Below, in pieces: positions 47,012 to 59,090 of a DNA stretch of 64,000 nt. The position numbers were made by a program, and so were the translations under genes. Position 1 is the stretch's first letter; each line of letters starts with the position of its first letter. This stretch comes from Aphrophora alni (lineage: Eukaryota; Arthropoda; Insecta; Hemiptera; Aphrophoridae), in NCBI GenBank assembly GCA_963513935.1, contig OY740777.1:13503092-13567091 (forward strand). The letters run 5' to 3'. The notes beneath the pieces were generated by a model. The model was not told the origin of the DNA. It did not search any database and was given only the letters and a program-made list of their open reading frames with translations.

Positions 47012-47726
47012 TTAAGGGGACATCATACACCCTATCTTCGCTATGTTAAATTGGCCAACTTTATGTTCCTTTTTCTCAGACATTGCAAGAGATACAGGCT
47101 TGCAATTTTCAGTGGTTTTACTTCATACTGTTATAAAGCTGTGTAACCAAAAGATTTATTATATTTTAAATTTTTTGTTCTAATCAATTTTTTGTCTTTA
47201 ATATTTTTGCACGAAAACATTTTTTTATTTTTTTATTTTTAAGAGCATGTACATTATCCTGGTTAAGTAAGTACATATACATAAGGTACAAATTTAGTAA
47301 AAATTTGAAGTTAATAGCTCTAACGTTTCCTGAGCAAAAGGAACATTTGTTATGAAAAAAGTTTTTTTGTTTCAGGAAACGCATTTAAAGATAAAAGCTG
47401 TTTATTTGAGAAATATATAAATGAAAAAATCCACTTACACAACCTAACCTAACCAACACAAGAAACAGAGTTATTTTCATGAATCCTTGAATATAATATA
47501 AAATATAATGTACTCATCAAAACAACTTGTAAGTATAGACCCCGCTGTTTATCAACAATTGGAATTTGCGTGCAAACTATTTTTAAAATTCATGTTATGC
47601 TAGGTTAGAATTGTCATAGAAACAAAATAAAGATATCGTTGTATTCAGGAAAGTCTAAATTATAATAATCTACTAAAACACAAAAATGTCAAAAAATTCA
47701 AAAATAAAAGTAGAATGTCCCCTTAA
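47012..47726. mobile_element. TTAA-bordered element with GGGGACAT ends
   Basis: TTAAGGGGACAT at 47012 and ATGTCCCCTTAA ending at 47726 are perfect inverted termini with TTAA at both borders. TTAA is the target of piggyBac-type transposases, so a non-autonomous piggyBac-like element is the first guess. The interior has no long frame. Confidence 0.65.
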
Positions 47727-48700
47727 TACAAAATTTTATATAGGTTGATAGGATGTGCAGCTAATCCTTCTTCTTTACTCCTCTACATATTCAGCTTCTA
47801 ATCTTCTCAATCTCCTACTCCTTCCTTTAATTTTCACAGCTCCAAGACTTGCTAAAGCGTCATCCATCCGTTTTATTCTTGATCAGTACTTTCTTCTTGT
47901 GTGATGGAACATTTCCCTCAGAGTTCATCTCTGCCGGTCTCCTACCTTCCCCTATCCTTCGAAACGGAACCACATCCTGATCTTCAATTACACCAACATC
48001 TCATTGTCTTCCCTTCTGTATAGTCCTTCATAAACGTCGCTCAAACACTCTAAGGACATTTCCAGCTGATATTTTCAAAGTCTAAGTCTCTGAGAACTAA
48101 AGATGACAACTAGGCTCATCGGTGTTGTTTTAAATTTTGAATTCCGTATAATTTTTAACAAGTGGACTATTTAACAACGGCTTATTTGCACAATTCCTCT
48201 ACTCACGTTGATATCATTATATATCATTCCCTACAGATACCTGGAACAAGAAAGTCTTTCAAACCTTGTAACACCTAGAACGAAATACAAGGTTTATTAA
48301 AAAAACACCTGTCTAAAATTTTTCTGTAAAAATCAATGAAAAACGCGAGTGTAAAAGTGAAGTATACCTTCATGGACACGAGTGAATGTTTTTTTCCTAC
48401 TAACAATAGTATCAGTCTTTGGCAGTCAGAATATAAATGTGGAGAAGCATTCAATAACATCGGATTTTCGTTTTCTACGAAATCGGTTTCTTTTCAATTT
48501 AAAAACAGTTAAACATCGTAAGGATCCGTCCAAGAAGAGTAAGTAGCCTGACATTCCACTGTAGTGCTGTTTTTGGCGAAGAAACTCTGAATCTGATGTG
48601 TTCATAAGATTCAGTTGCTAAATTCCCCAAGTACAAGTGTGAACTCTTGCGTTTCAGGTAGGCGGTGGGGAATCTCCAGGTACTCATCATCATCACCCCT
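47727..48700. other. Moderately G+C-rich DNA, possible decayed coding
   Basis: Complementary-strand pieces such as DDALASLGAVKIKGRSRR (around 47870-47800) look less random than the flanks but are broken by stops. No family is recognised. Confidence 0.3.
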
Positions 48701-48709
48701 TGTAAATTC

Positions 48710-48805
48710 TGGATAATATCAAACGCTTCGACTCCCTTCTCTTATCTCCTTTCGAATACCCACTCGTCTTACGTCATCCTCAATGTCGACCTGCTTATTT
48801 TTCTT
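48710..48805 (-). pseudogene. Possible non-LTR ORF2 C-terminal relic
   Basis: The minus strand reads VDIEDDVRRVGIRKEIREGS, reminiscent of the 'W.D.VE.DL...G...WR..A.DR' tail of insect non-LTR ORF2 proteins but lacking the tryptophans. Weak. Confidence 0.2.
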
Positions 48806-48911
48806 GTATTCTTAAGCGTCATGGTCTCCCTTGAAACATGACCTTAACTTTTGTTCCTACTGACATCCTTTGCACACGATTTGCTCTAGTTTTTTTTCAT
48901 TTGAAATAATA

Positions 48912-50375
48912 TTCCAAGTTCTCCTTACAACTATTGCAGTTCGTTGTTTCTCCTATCTTTCACGCTCCACATATCTTCCTGATTTTTCTTTCCCCACCTT
49001 TGTATCCTTCATCTCTTTTCACCAATATCAACGTTTCAACTACATAGGTGACCACTGGTCTTGTGACTGTGGTTCTCCTTACAACTATTGCAGTTCTCCT
49101 TACAACCATGTTCTCCTTACAACTATTGCAGTTCGTTGTTTCTCCTATCTTTCACGCTCCACATATCTTCCTGATTTTTCTTTCCCCACCTTTGTATCCT
49201 TCATCTCTTTTCACCAATATCAACGTTTCAACTACATAGGTGACCACTGGTTTTGTGACTGTGGTTCTCCTTACAACTATTGCAGTTCTCCTTACAACCA
49301 TGTTCTCCTTACAACTATTGCAGTTCGTTGTTTCTCCTATCTTTCACGCTCCACATATCTTCCTGATTTTTCTTTCCCCACCTTTGTATCCTTCATCTCT
49401 TTTCACCAATATCAACGTTTCAACTACATAGGTGACCACTGGTCTTGTGACTGTGGTTCTCCTTACAACTATTGCAGTTCTCCTTACAACCATGTTCTCC
49501 TTACAACTATTGCAGTTCGTTGTTTCTCCTATCTTTCACGCTCCACATATCTTCCTGATTTTTCTTTCCCCACCTTTGTATCCTTCGTACTTTTCACCAA
49601 TATCGACGTTTCAACTACATAGGTGACCAATGGTCTTGTGACTGTGGTTCTCCTTACAACTATTGCAGTTCTCCTTACAACCATGTTCTCCTTACAACTA
49701 TTGCAGTTCTTTGTTTCTCCTATCCTCTAAGCTCCATATATCTTCCTGATTTACTTTCCCCGTCTTTTTATTCTTCCTCTCTTTTCACCAATATCAACGT
49801 TTCAACTACATAGGTGACCACTGGTCTTGTGACTACTACTTGAGGAGATGTTCCAAGTTCTCCTTACAACTATTGCAGTTCTTTGTTTCTCCTATCCTCT
49901 AAGCTCCATATATCTTCCTGATTTACTTTCCCCGTCTTTTTATTCTTCCTCTCTTTTCACCAATATCAACGTTTCAACTACATAGGTGACCACTGGTCTT
50001 GTGACTACTACTTGAGGAGATGTTCCAAGTTCTCCTTACAACTATTGCAGTTCTTTGTTTCTCCTATCCTCTAAGCTCCATATATCATCCTGATTTACTT
50101 TCCCCGTCTTTTTATTCTTCCTCTCTTTTCACCAATATCGAAGTTTCAACTTCATAGGTGACCACTGGTCTTCTGACTACTACTTGAGGAGATGTTCCAA
50201 GTTCTCCTTACAACTATTGCAGTTTGTTATTTCTCTTATCCTCGAAGCTCCATATATCTTCCTGATTTTTCTTTCCCCACCTTTGTATCTTTCCTCTCTT
50301 TTCACCAATATCGACGTTTCAACTTCATAGGTGACCACTGGTCTTGTGACTACTACTTGAGCAGATGTATTGAAG
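48912..50375 (+). repeat. Two-tier satellite: 192-bp units then 172-bp units
   Basis: Units start with 'gttctccttacaactattgc' at 48918, 49110, 49302 and 49494 (192-bp period), then at about 49685, 49857, 50029 and 50201 (172-bp period). The 192-bp type has an extra 'ccttacaactattgcagttc' sub-duplication; the 172-bp type ends 'ctacttgaggagatg'. All contain 'cttcctgattt', 'caccaatatc' and 'taggtgaccactggtcttgt'. The 192-bp period is a multiple of three, so a 250-codon frame stays open by chance; codon patterns do not suggest selection. Confidence 0.93.
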
Positions 50376-51070
50376 AGTAGCCTCTATTATATGCCGTTAA
50401 AACAAACTAAAATAAACATTTTCTTTATATTAACAAGTAGCCTACTTCATTTAACAATACATTACTCCACACAATTTAAGAATTACAGCTTAAAAAGTTG
50501 TGGTGAAATAAATAGTTTTAATCTGATGTGTCTAAATTGATTTTGATGAAACTATAATTTAATATTTGTTTATGTCGTTTATCAACAATAGCAGAACGTA
50601 TAAATTGATCCTAATGTTGGATGTTGGATAAAGGTAATTTGGGAGAACTGATCAAACTGTAAGCAGAAAAATTCACGAAATATTTTAGGGGGGGGGGTCG
50701 AAATTCCTACACAAAACTACTTCCACTACAACCCTTGCATACTTTATTCATGAAGTTTCTCTCCCAACCATCACCAAAACCAATAAAAAACGTTTCAAAA
50801 CAAAATCACCATCTAAAATGCTATTCTGACGGATGTTAATAAAAAAGTAAAATAAACTTTCTTTGAAAAAATATTTATATATTTACATAAGAGCTTTAAA
50901 CTTGGTTCTCTTGTGCCATAAACACGTTCTCAGGGAAAGTTGTATTTTAATCAAAATGTTATAAGTAATGGTATAAGTTACCTAGATTCATTTTTGTTTT
51001 TTATTTTTTTATTTTTTTTATTATTTTGTTTTTTGCTTTTTTTATTTATAAAAAAATAGTAGCCGGATAT

Positions 51071-51770
51071 TAAGCAAAACACAACTTTTTATATATATTT
51101 TTTCTCAAAACTGTCCATACAAATTATTTGAGTAAAGAAAAAAAAAGTTAAATAAGGTTTTGGAGTTAGTAGGCTAAGTTAGGAAAAAAATGAAGTGAAA
51201 ACGCCAAAGAAAAACCTATTTATACCACATTTAAAAATGTGTTTCAAGATATAAAAAAGTTTTGTAATGTAGTTATAAATAAGCCTAAATGTTGATTTTT
51301 TTAAAAAAAATCTATTTATAAAATTTACATGTTGAAAAATCAATTTTAATGTAGAAAAACAAATTTCTGAAAAGTTACGAATATTTTGAAACATTCTAAA
51401 AATAGTAATATTTTGCAAAACACAACTTGTTATATATCGTTTTTTTCCAAAAGATGCACGAAATTCATGTGTTTAATACAAAAATAATGATAGATGTAAC
51501 AATTTTGGAGTTAATAAGTCAGGAATCAAAAATCGTCCAATAACCGAAACCACAACATTACAAAAAAGCCTATTTTAAGCCTGCCATAGCAAAAATTTGT
51601 TTTAACGTTTTTTCAAGATATACAAAACTTTTGGAATGTAATTGTAAATAAATGTTGATAAATAAAGTAATCAATTTATAAACTTTACATGATGAAAAAT
51701 CAATTTTTATGATGAAAGAACTTTTTGAAAAGTTACGATTTAAAATAGTAATATATTGCAAAACACAGTT
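51071..51770 (+). repeat. Direct duplication, two units of about 350 bp
   Basis: Unit 1 begins 'aagcaaaacacaacttttta' and unit 2 'tgcaaaacacaacttgttat' (about 51413). Both run through 'tttcaagatata', 'aatgttgat', 'gaaaaatcaatttt', 'gaaaagttacga' and 'aatagtaata'. A third start at 51757 is truncated and passes into F4 sequence. Confidence 0.75.
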
Positions 51771-51779
51771 TGTAAAAGG

Positions 51780-51990
51780 CTATATCGTTTTTCTTAGGCT
51801 ATACTTAGAGGCTACACTTGAGCAAAATCTGAACAAAATCGTTGGAGCCGATTTCGAGAAAATCATAATTTAACAATTTAACTTCTTTTTTCAGCAACCT
51901 ACAAATTTTGAGTTATCAAAAAGGAAAAGAAAAGTCCCTAGATATGGCCAAAATATACCCACATACGAAATTTGATTAAAGTCGGCCCAC
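51780..51990 (+). repeat. Dispersed repeat F4 copy
   Basis: Contains 'cttagaggctacacttgagc', 'aacaaaatcgttggagccg', 'cagcaacctacaaattttg' and 'gtccctagatatggcc'. Confidence 0.55.
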
Positions 51991-52210
51991 GCATATGACA
52001 GAAATATATGATTTCAAAAAAGAAAAAATCGATGTTTTCATAAACAGCACCAATACTAAGAACAAATTGTGAATAAATGTAAAGTCTCTCCCTAACAACA
52101 ACCTATGTAGCTTATTTGTCACTATAAAATGCATATTTCGGAATTGTTGTGTAAAAAATGTTTGAAAGTCTTTTGTTCCATTACAAATTGAAATTCTCAA
52201 AATGTTTCTA

Positions 52211-53045
52211 CACATTTCGATTAGCCCTATATTTTAGTGAAATGTAGCCTAATGGTTAATTATTAACCAAATGAAAAGAAATAACAGTGACTGCTGATGT
52301 TAAAAAATTTAAGCTACACCATTTAAATATATAAGTATATATATTTATTTTTTTTTACACATTTTGATTAGCCCTATATTTTAGTGAAATGTAGCCTAAT
52401 GGTTAATTATTAACCAAATGAAAAGAAATAACAGTGACTGCTGATGTTAAAAATTTAAGCTACACCATTTAAATATATATATATTTTTTTTTTTTACACA
52501 TTTTGATTAGCCCTATATTTTAGTGAAATGTAGCCTAATGGTTAATTAACCAAATGAAAAGAAATAACAGTGACTGCTGGTGTTAAAAAATTTAAGCTAC
52601 ACCATTTAAATATTTAATTTTTTTTTTACACATTTTGATTAGCCCTATATTTTAGTGAAATGTAGCCTAATGGTTAATTATTAACCAAATGAAAAGAAAT
52701 AACAGTGACTGCTGATGTTAAAAATTTAAGCTACACCATTTAAATATATAATATATTTTTTTTTTTTACACATTTTGATTAGCCCTAGGCTATATTTTAG
52801 TGAAATGTAGCCTAATGGTTAATTATTAACCAAATGAAAAGAAATAACAGTGACTGCTGATGTTAAAAATTTAAGCTACACCATTTAAATATATAATATA
52901 TTTTTTTTTTTACACATTTTGATTAGCCCTATATTTTAGTGAAATGTAGCCTAATGGTTAATTAACCAAATGAAAAGAAATAACAGTGACTGCTGATGTT
53001 AAAAATTTAAGCTACACCATTTAAATATTTAATTTTTTTTTTTTT
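52211..53045 (+). repeat. Satellite, about 140-bp unit, six copies
   Basis: Units start with 'cacattttgattagccctat' at about 52211, 52358, 52497, 52629, 52769 and 52913. They run through 'gaaatgtagcctaatggtta', 'taacagtgactgctgatg' and 'aagctacaccatttaaat', ending in variable TA and T runs. Length differences come from those runs and from 'attattaacc' versus 'attaacc'. Confidence 0.95.
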
Positions 53046-53235
53046 AGAATTATAATAATAAATACAGAATGACAGTCTAATTTTAAAATACACTGTTTTT
53101 AATTTGAGAAAATACATATCCAGTTTGTATGTAGCAAACCGATTGTCGTGTAAAAAGTCAATCAAAATTCTCTCCTTTTCTTACAAACGAACATTTGCTA
53201 AGTAGTGACATCTATTGAAGACGCTTGGAACTAAA

Positions 53236-53340
53236 TTCCGCACATGCGCACAGAACAGGATCCCATCTTGAATATCAGGTTATTGATTTTCGAAATCAAC
53301 CAATCAGAGGGTCACCGACCGCCGTTGCCATGGGTACGAA
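53236..53340. promoter_or_regulatory. Promoter-like patch: NRF1-like, CCAAT and X-box-like sites
   Basis: CCGCACATGCGCAC (53238-53251), AACCAATCAG (53298-53307) and GTTGCCATGGGTAC (53324-53337; 13 of 14 to the RFX X-box GTTGCCATGGNAAC) occur within 100 bp of CpG-containing DNA in an AT-rich region. The direction is unclear. An ATG at 53382 opens only 11 codons. Confidence 0.4.
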
Positions 53341-53852
53341 CAGGATGTCAAATAAATTAAACCTGTTTTGGTCCCCAGTCATGGTTGAGATGAACAAAGG
53401 TTACAGAAATGGATGAGAATATTCAAGAACCACGTCTTTTAGAAACTTGTATTTTAAGTAAGGAATAAAACATCAGCGTTTGACGTTTAGGCTATATATT
53501 TACATAATTAGATGCAATTGTATTATTTATTTTGTTATAAAAATTGACATGCAGAAAGGAGGAGGAGGAGGAGAAACCTGTTATAACGTTTTCAACCAAT
53601 CCCACCCTCGAACTGGAATAGTTTCTAGACCAATGATTTGGCTTTTTCTTCAGATAAATTTAAATTCTCTCATACCCTATATGATTGGACGTAAAAGACT
53701 TTTGGCCTTTTTTTTCTATACGGTTGGTTGCGTGTAATATAAAGTAAAGTGTCAAACTTTTGGAAACAATTCTGTAAATTCCATAAACATAAGTTCGAAA
53801 ATATCGATAAATAACAGATTGACATATCGATATGAGAGTTAGAATTTTTCCT

Positions 53853-54753
53853 TGCCGTTTATAAGCAAAAAACTTTTCGGTCATCATTGCCTAAAAAGGA
53901 CACCCATAAAACGAAGACCACCTGGTCCTCGAATACTCTAATAACGTCAGGATCAGAAATAAAAAAGAGAGACCTGATGGAAAAATGAAAGAGGAAGATC
54001 AAACCCAGACTAAAAAAAAAAAAAAAAAAGAAGTGTACAGCCAGGGTAGTCACCTCGGGATTGTCAAGCCCCCGTACTCATTATAGTGAGCCCCTGACAA
54101 TGATTTCCAAAATTTCTAAACCTTTTAATCTTAGAGTTGATATTTTTATTATCAAGTTAGGAAAGGATCAAAATATCAGGAAAAAACTAGACCTAAAGAT
54201 GAATGAATCCTTAATAAATTACAAGAACACACAAGATTTCTGTCTTCCAATGACCAGTAGATTATTAAAATAACCAATTTAAAAATTACGCATAGTGCTG
54301 GAAAATTAATGTAACCTCTTTCTATGTTCCAATAAATTACTAATAGCCTAATAAACAAAATAAAATGAACATTTCTATTTTCTACATAACTAGCCACAAG
54401 TCCCAAAAACGTAAAATATTTGTTATAACTTTTTTACTAAAGATATTTTTTTTTAAATTAAACTTATAGCCTAACTGTTTTTTGTCTTATATGAAAACTT
54501 TGAATATTTTTTTTTTAAATTTCATTATTTACGTCATGAACCTACCAAAAATTCTTTAAACTACTAGTGTAGATATTTTCAACGTTTGAAGTTATCAATT
54601 ATTTATGTTTACAATTTTATTTCATATCATGCCTCTCTTGACCAATTCTTGTTCTATTTCGAATCTGACGTTACTAAAGTTTTCAAGTGCTAGAGGCCTT
54701 TATTTACGCATCTTTCTTCCTTTTTTTATAAGGCAATGGAGAACGAAAGGATG
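53853..54753. mobile_element. Family F1 element, paired copy
   Basis: A plus end at 53853-54095 ('ccgtttataagcaaaaaac', 'gaatactctaataacgtc', 'gagcccctgac') faces a minus end at 54615-54753 ('atgcctctcttgaccaattc', 'cgttactaaagttttc'). An A-run at 54014-54029 lies in the left arm. No transposase frame. Confidence 0.6.
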
Positions 54754-56204
54754 TAAAACTAAACTAACTGGTGAAAAGCAAAGTAAACAATTGACAACAA
54801 TAAATTTAAAATATCAAAGTGAATGGTTTATAGCAGTCATATAAAACTGGTGGTAATATAAAAAGTGTTCAGAAAATGTCGGGCAAAACTAGAAGTGGTG
54901 TTTAGGGTTCAATCATATATGGATTGAAATATATAAAAATTTCCTCTAAATATATATTCGTAACGTCTCGATTTCCACTTGTAGAATATTTTGTGTTTTT
55001 TTTATTAGTTAGAGTTTTTGTAATTATAAGATTTCAAATATAAATTTGGTATAGGCCTACACATTTTTCATGCTAAATTTTTATTAGTATATCAAGAATC
55101 AAAACTTTCACTTATAAATTGTAAAAATGGTGAGTGTTGAATATCTCTAAAACCATTAACTTTATAAAAACATGTATAAACGGTCGCCATTAAAAAAAAC
55201 AAATTGAGATATCGTTTTGATTTACACTGTAAAACCGTTGAATTAAACCAAAATTCAACTCGAAATCTTAATAATTTCAAAAGCTATAATTATAGCCTCT
55301 TTAAAATAATACAAATTTCCAAAGATTGAATTTCCGGACAAGAACTATTTATTACTTATTTTGACCCGCAGACTAAAATCACCACTTAAAGTTTGGACCA
55401 CTGTATTCCAATAATTTTATTAGATATTTAATTATTACGGTCAACCTTTTGAATAACAAACAACTCGACAACCAAAATTTGTCCACATAAATGCTCAACT
55501 CCAACATACCAACCTAGTAATGTTCAAATATTGCAATTTATCTTTGTACATTTGTAGGTTCATTAAAAGTGCTTCTAAAGATGTTCGAAATGTAAAAAAA
55601 ACTGACCTGTCAAAATTAATTAACCTAAAATTTATCAATAAAGAACTAAATCAGGTGTTGTATGATATACGCTCGAAATAAGTTTTATTTTTCATAAGTT
55701 TTATTATTTTGTAACTTTTCTTAAGTTATTTTATTATATTTCATAAAAACTTTCTAAGTAAATAGTCTATTAAAATAATTGTCTGTTCTCAATTGCACAA
55801 TCCTATATTTGGTAATTTTAAAACTCCAATGTTAAGTGAGCGTTTATTTGACCTAACAACTGTTTTTGTTGCTTACAACAAAATTAATCGCTGGTAAATT
55901 GGTTATGATTAACAATTTTAATCGAAAAAAAATAGTTAATTTCAAAATCATGTAGATCAACAGGTAAACATACATTTTGTTTTAAAACGTAAGACATTTC
56001 ATTTAAAGTAAATTTATTAAATTCTTTAGGCCCTGTATCGATTTTTAATAAGTTTCTATTATTCTTATTAATTAACAACAACAAAATACAAAGAAATATG
56101 TTTGCTGGATACAAGTGAAATCAATTAAACCGTTGGGTATACAGAAATTCTGACAGACAGATTTACAAATATTATATTTTAGAGCTATAGTGATAATTTA
56201 TAAA
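54754..56204. other. AT-rich intergenic DNA
   Basis: No gene or clear repeat is recognised. Confidence 0.45.
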
Positions 56205-56452
56205 TACAGGGTGGGCCATAAGCCACTTGACAAAAATGCATTGCGATAGTAATTATTAACGTTTGTTTGTACAGTAATCTACAGCCCAAAACAGATTTTA
56301 ATACAATTTTTTATGTAGAGATAATCTAGATACATTTAGAGACGATTTTATCGTTAACTTAAATTATTGAGGTAACAGCTGACAGGTTACAACTAGAGTC
56401 AAATTGATACTGAGTGACTGGTAGTGTCAAGTGACTTACGGCCCACTCTGTA
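56205..56452. mobile_element. MITE with TACAGGGTGGGCC ends
   Basis: TACAGGGTGGGCCATAAGCC at 56205, then ACTTGAC, is mirrored by GTCAAGTGACTTACGG and CCCACTCTGTA ending 56452. TA is at both borders and the length is 248 bp. Noncoding. The termini fit the Tc1/mariner group and share TACAGGGTG with families F2 and F3. Confidence 0.88.
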
Positions 56453-56759
56453 TAATACGCTTTACGATTTATCATACAACTCGATCCTTTTTAAAAATTA
56501 TTATATCTCAGAAAATATATAACAACTTTATAATCCTGAAATAAAAATATCTTACACCCTTTGAGTATAATGTGCATGTCTGTAGGTTTAGAAGGAGTAC
56601 TTGAGCTGTCAAGATTTACAATTTACAACGCACAAAACCGTCGTTGAGAAGGCCGTAGTAATTTCAACTTAACCACAAATCAAGTATAAGTCCAAACACT
56701 CTCAAAGTAACTTTATACCCATCTGAAATCTAGACAAGAAACCATTAAACTTCTGCATC

Positions 56760-56878
56760 GTCAAAATTGCTGGACCAATCACGGATCCTTAGCTGAGCTG
56801 TTGCTATGGAAACACGTTTTATACGTCTGCTATTGGTCCGTTTTGTTCCCGCCATTCCGATGACGTAATGAAATCAAC
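56760..56878 (+). promoter_or_regulatory. Promoter with CCAAT, X-box, inverted CCAAT and CRE-like sites
   Basis: In order: GGACCAATCACGG (CCAAT, 56774-56780), GTTGCTATGGAAAC (56800-56813; 13 of 14 to the RFX X-box), TATTGGTCC (inverted CCAAT, 56831), GATGACGTAATG (CRE-like, 56860-56870), then an ATG at 56879. This clustering in otherwise AT-rich DNA is the best promoter signal in the window. RFX factors commonly drive cilium genes, so a sensory-cilium gene is a possibility. Confidence 0.5.
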
Positions 56879-56980
56879 ATGGCTTCCATGACTGGCTTGG
56901 CGAAATGTAGACAATGTTGTCAAGTGGTGCTTGGATTCATTTTTAAAAAATTTGGATTGAACAGTAAAAATCTCTATTGA
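56879..56980 (+). CDS. Candidate first coding exon, product unknown
   Basis: The ATG lies in a good insect start context (ATCAACATGG) just after the promoter signals. It opens MASMTGLAKCRQCCQVVL and GFIFKKFGLN before a TGA at 56978. The first 15 or so codons have balanced composition and the remainder turns AT-rich, so the real exon probably ends early at a GT (for example after codon 15, CAA/GTGGTG, a weak donor). I do not recognise the protein and found no certain second exon downstream. It may also be a short peptide or an upstream frame. Confidence 0.3.
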   Translation: MASMTGLAKCRQCCQVVLGFIFKKFGLNSKNLY

Positions 56981-58377
56981 TAGAAAATTTAATTGTCAAC
57001 ATTTTCACTTGGAAATATTTTTAAAATATTTTTGTCAGTTTATTATATAGTTACATCAGTTTCATTATTATTTTGGTTCTGTAATTTATAATATAATTAT
57101 TGAAATTCATTTTATACACAGATATTTTTTAAAAATTAACTTTTAGTAATTCATACAAAAACAATAATAATAAATACTTTATTAAGCCGTATAAAAATAT
57201 ACCAATTTTAATAATATAGGCCCATTTATTATTTATATAATTATTTGAAACTTCCATAATAATCCACGTCAGATATTATATGTAATTTATGAAAACTTTG
57301 TAACAAATCAAACTTAATGGGATTAATTTAGTTATCTCCTAATATGGAAACATTGATAAAAATATGTTTAAAAATCCGTGAGCAGTTGTCAAGGGCAAAT
57401 ATAGAATCATAATTTACAGCGATTGTAAGTACAGTATAATTAATTTATATATATACATATATATAATGACTTTTGGTTCTGTAATTTATCATATTATGTA
57501 TTGCTCATTTATTTAACATTAACAATTTTAAACAAAACAATAATAATAAATTAACCAAATATATTTTAACCACATAGACCCATCGTTAAAATCACCATAT
57601 TCTAATGCATGTAGTAGACTATTTAAATAAAGTAGTGTGATTGATAGTGTGACTTCTAAGAGAAAAAAAAATATTGTAGACCTTATAACTAACCGAACGT
57701 ATGGGTATGTTGTGAGTTTTTACACTTGTAGTTTTCTTTTGATAAGGGGACAATGACAAATATTTGTTATGAAAAAATATATTTTAATATTAAAAATAAC
57801 AATTAATATGTATGTTATAAATATAGTCTACTACTGATAACTATTTTATATATTTAGTTGTTTTAAATCTCTTAAATCTTTAGTTAAAATTGACATTTTA
57901 TAATGGACTAGATTATTTAAAACAGGTTAACAATTCTGTGAGTTGGCAGATTTTCTGTTAATTTTTAAACAAGTTAGACCTATAACTAAAGAAACTTAAT
58001 GGTTGTGGTTTTATGCAAAAAGTTTTCTCCCGAGGAATCAACTGTGAAAATTTGTTTTAAAATCCTTGGAGAGAAACAAATGTACAAAAATGAATTACTA
58101 AAAAAATATTAATAATTAAATTTTCTATTTTGATTTGATGTGTCGTGCTCCCAAGTACCTGTTCTGAAGAACCATTTGACAACAATCTTCAAGATCCTGT
58201 GCCTATTAATATGTAATGCTGAACCTTCCCTTACGGTCAATTTGAAATGTTAATACTTATTACAGATTAAATTTTTTTAATATATATTTTGTTTCTCATT
58301 TTTTATAAAGGATAAACCAAATTAATATTTTGTGAAATTTAATTGCTTAAAATAGATAGATAATGGGGGGAGGGAGG

Positions 58378-58379
<2 letters not shown>
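56981..58379. other. Very AT-rich DNA, possible intron
   Basis: No coding signal or structured repeat. If the exon at 56879 is real, this is its first intron. Confidence 0.4.

Positions 58380-58445
<66 letters not shown>
58380..58445 (+). repeat. (GA)n microsatellite
   Basis: About 33 uninterrupted GA dinucleotides, preceded by a G-rich 'ggggggagggagggg'. Such tracts can bind GAGA-type factors, but nothing else suggests a regulatory role. Confidence 0.97.
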
Positions 58446-58447
<2 letters not shown>

Positions 58448-59090
58448 ACAACTTCAAGACCCATAAGGGAATGTTCTTAAAATCTAATATAGGCCTATGA
58501 AAAAGTTCATGATAATGATGACGGAATAGGCTAGTATTGTTATGAAACATTAAGTATTTAATTTATACATTTAAATACAATTGTGGATGAACTGAAATAA
58601 ATAAAATAATGTAAGTTAACCAATGCAAAAAATGAAAAATACGAACGCCTAATTAAATCGTTTAAATTTCATATATTAAATTCACATGTATTAAAAAATA
58701 AGATAATTAAAACATCAAGCTTTGTAGTACACAATTAGACTACTAAAAGAGCAATATTGGAAACCAGATTTAATCATTTATCCGTTTGTTCTATGAAGAC
58801 AACCGAACGCTTTTTTTCTCGCCAAAAGAACTGAAAATTCAAAAATTGGGCGTCGAAGTGCTTAAAAGAAAAGCCCATTTTGTTTTAAAGATCGATTAAA
58901 CGCAAAATATAGTGAAAAGAATATTTAGAATGTATATTTTAAACTTAGCTGGCATCTAAAACCATAATTAATGAAAAATCCTGGAGAATAATCCTTTAAC
59001 CTGTCTTCAAGTACCTTTAGAGCAGAGTTTCTCCTTCTATCGTTTTACATCCCGATTCTGGCCTCTTCTGTTATGCCTCTCCAATTCTAC
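58446..59090. other. AT-rich intergenic DNA
   Basis: No feature recognised. Confidence 0.45.

Noticed and set aside
48870..49622. 250-codon open frame across the satellite
   Set aside because: It follows from a 192-bp period (a multiple of three) lacking stops in one frame. The 64-residue repeat resembles no protein, and the frame ends where the period changes.
58347..58550. Frame with a Ser-Leu repeat
   Set aside because: Translation of the (GA)n microsatellite complement.
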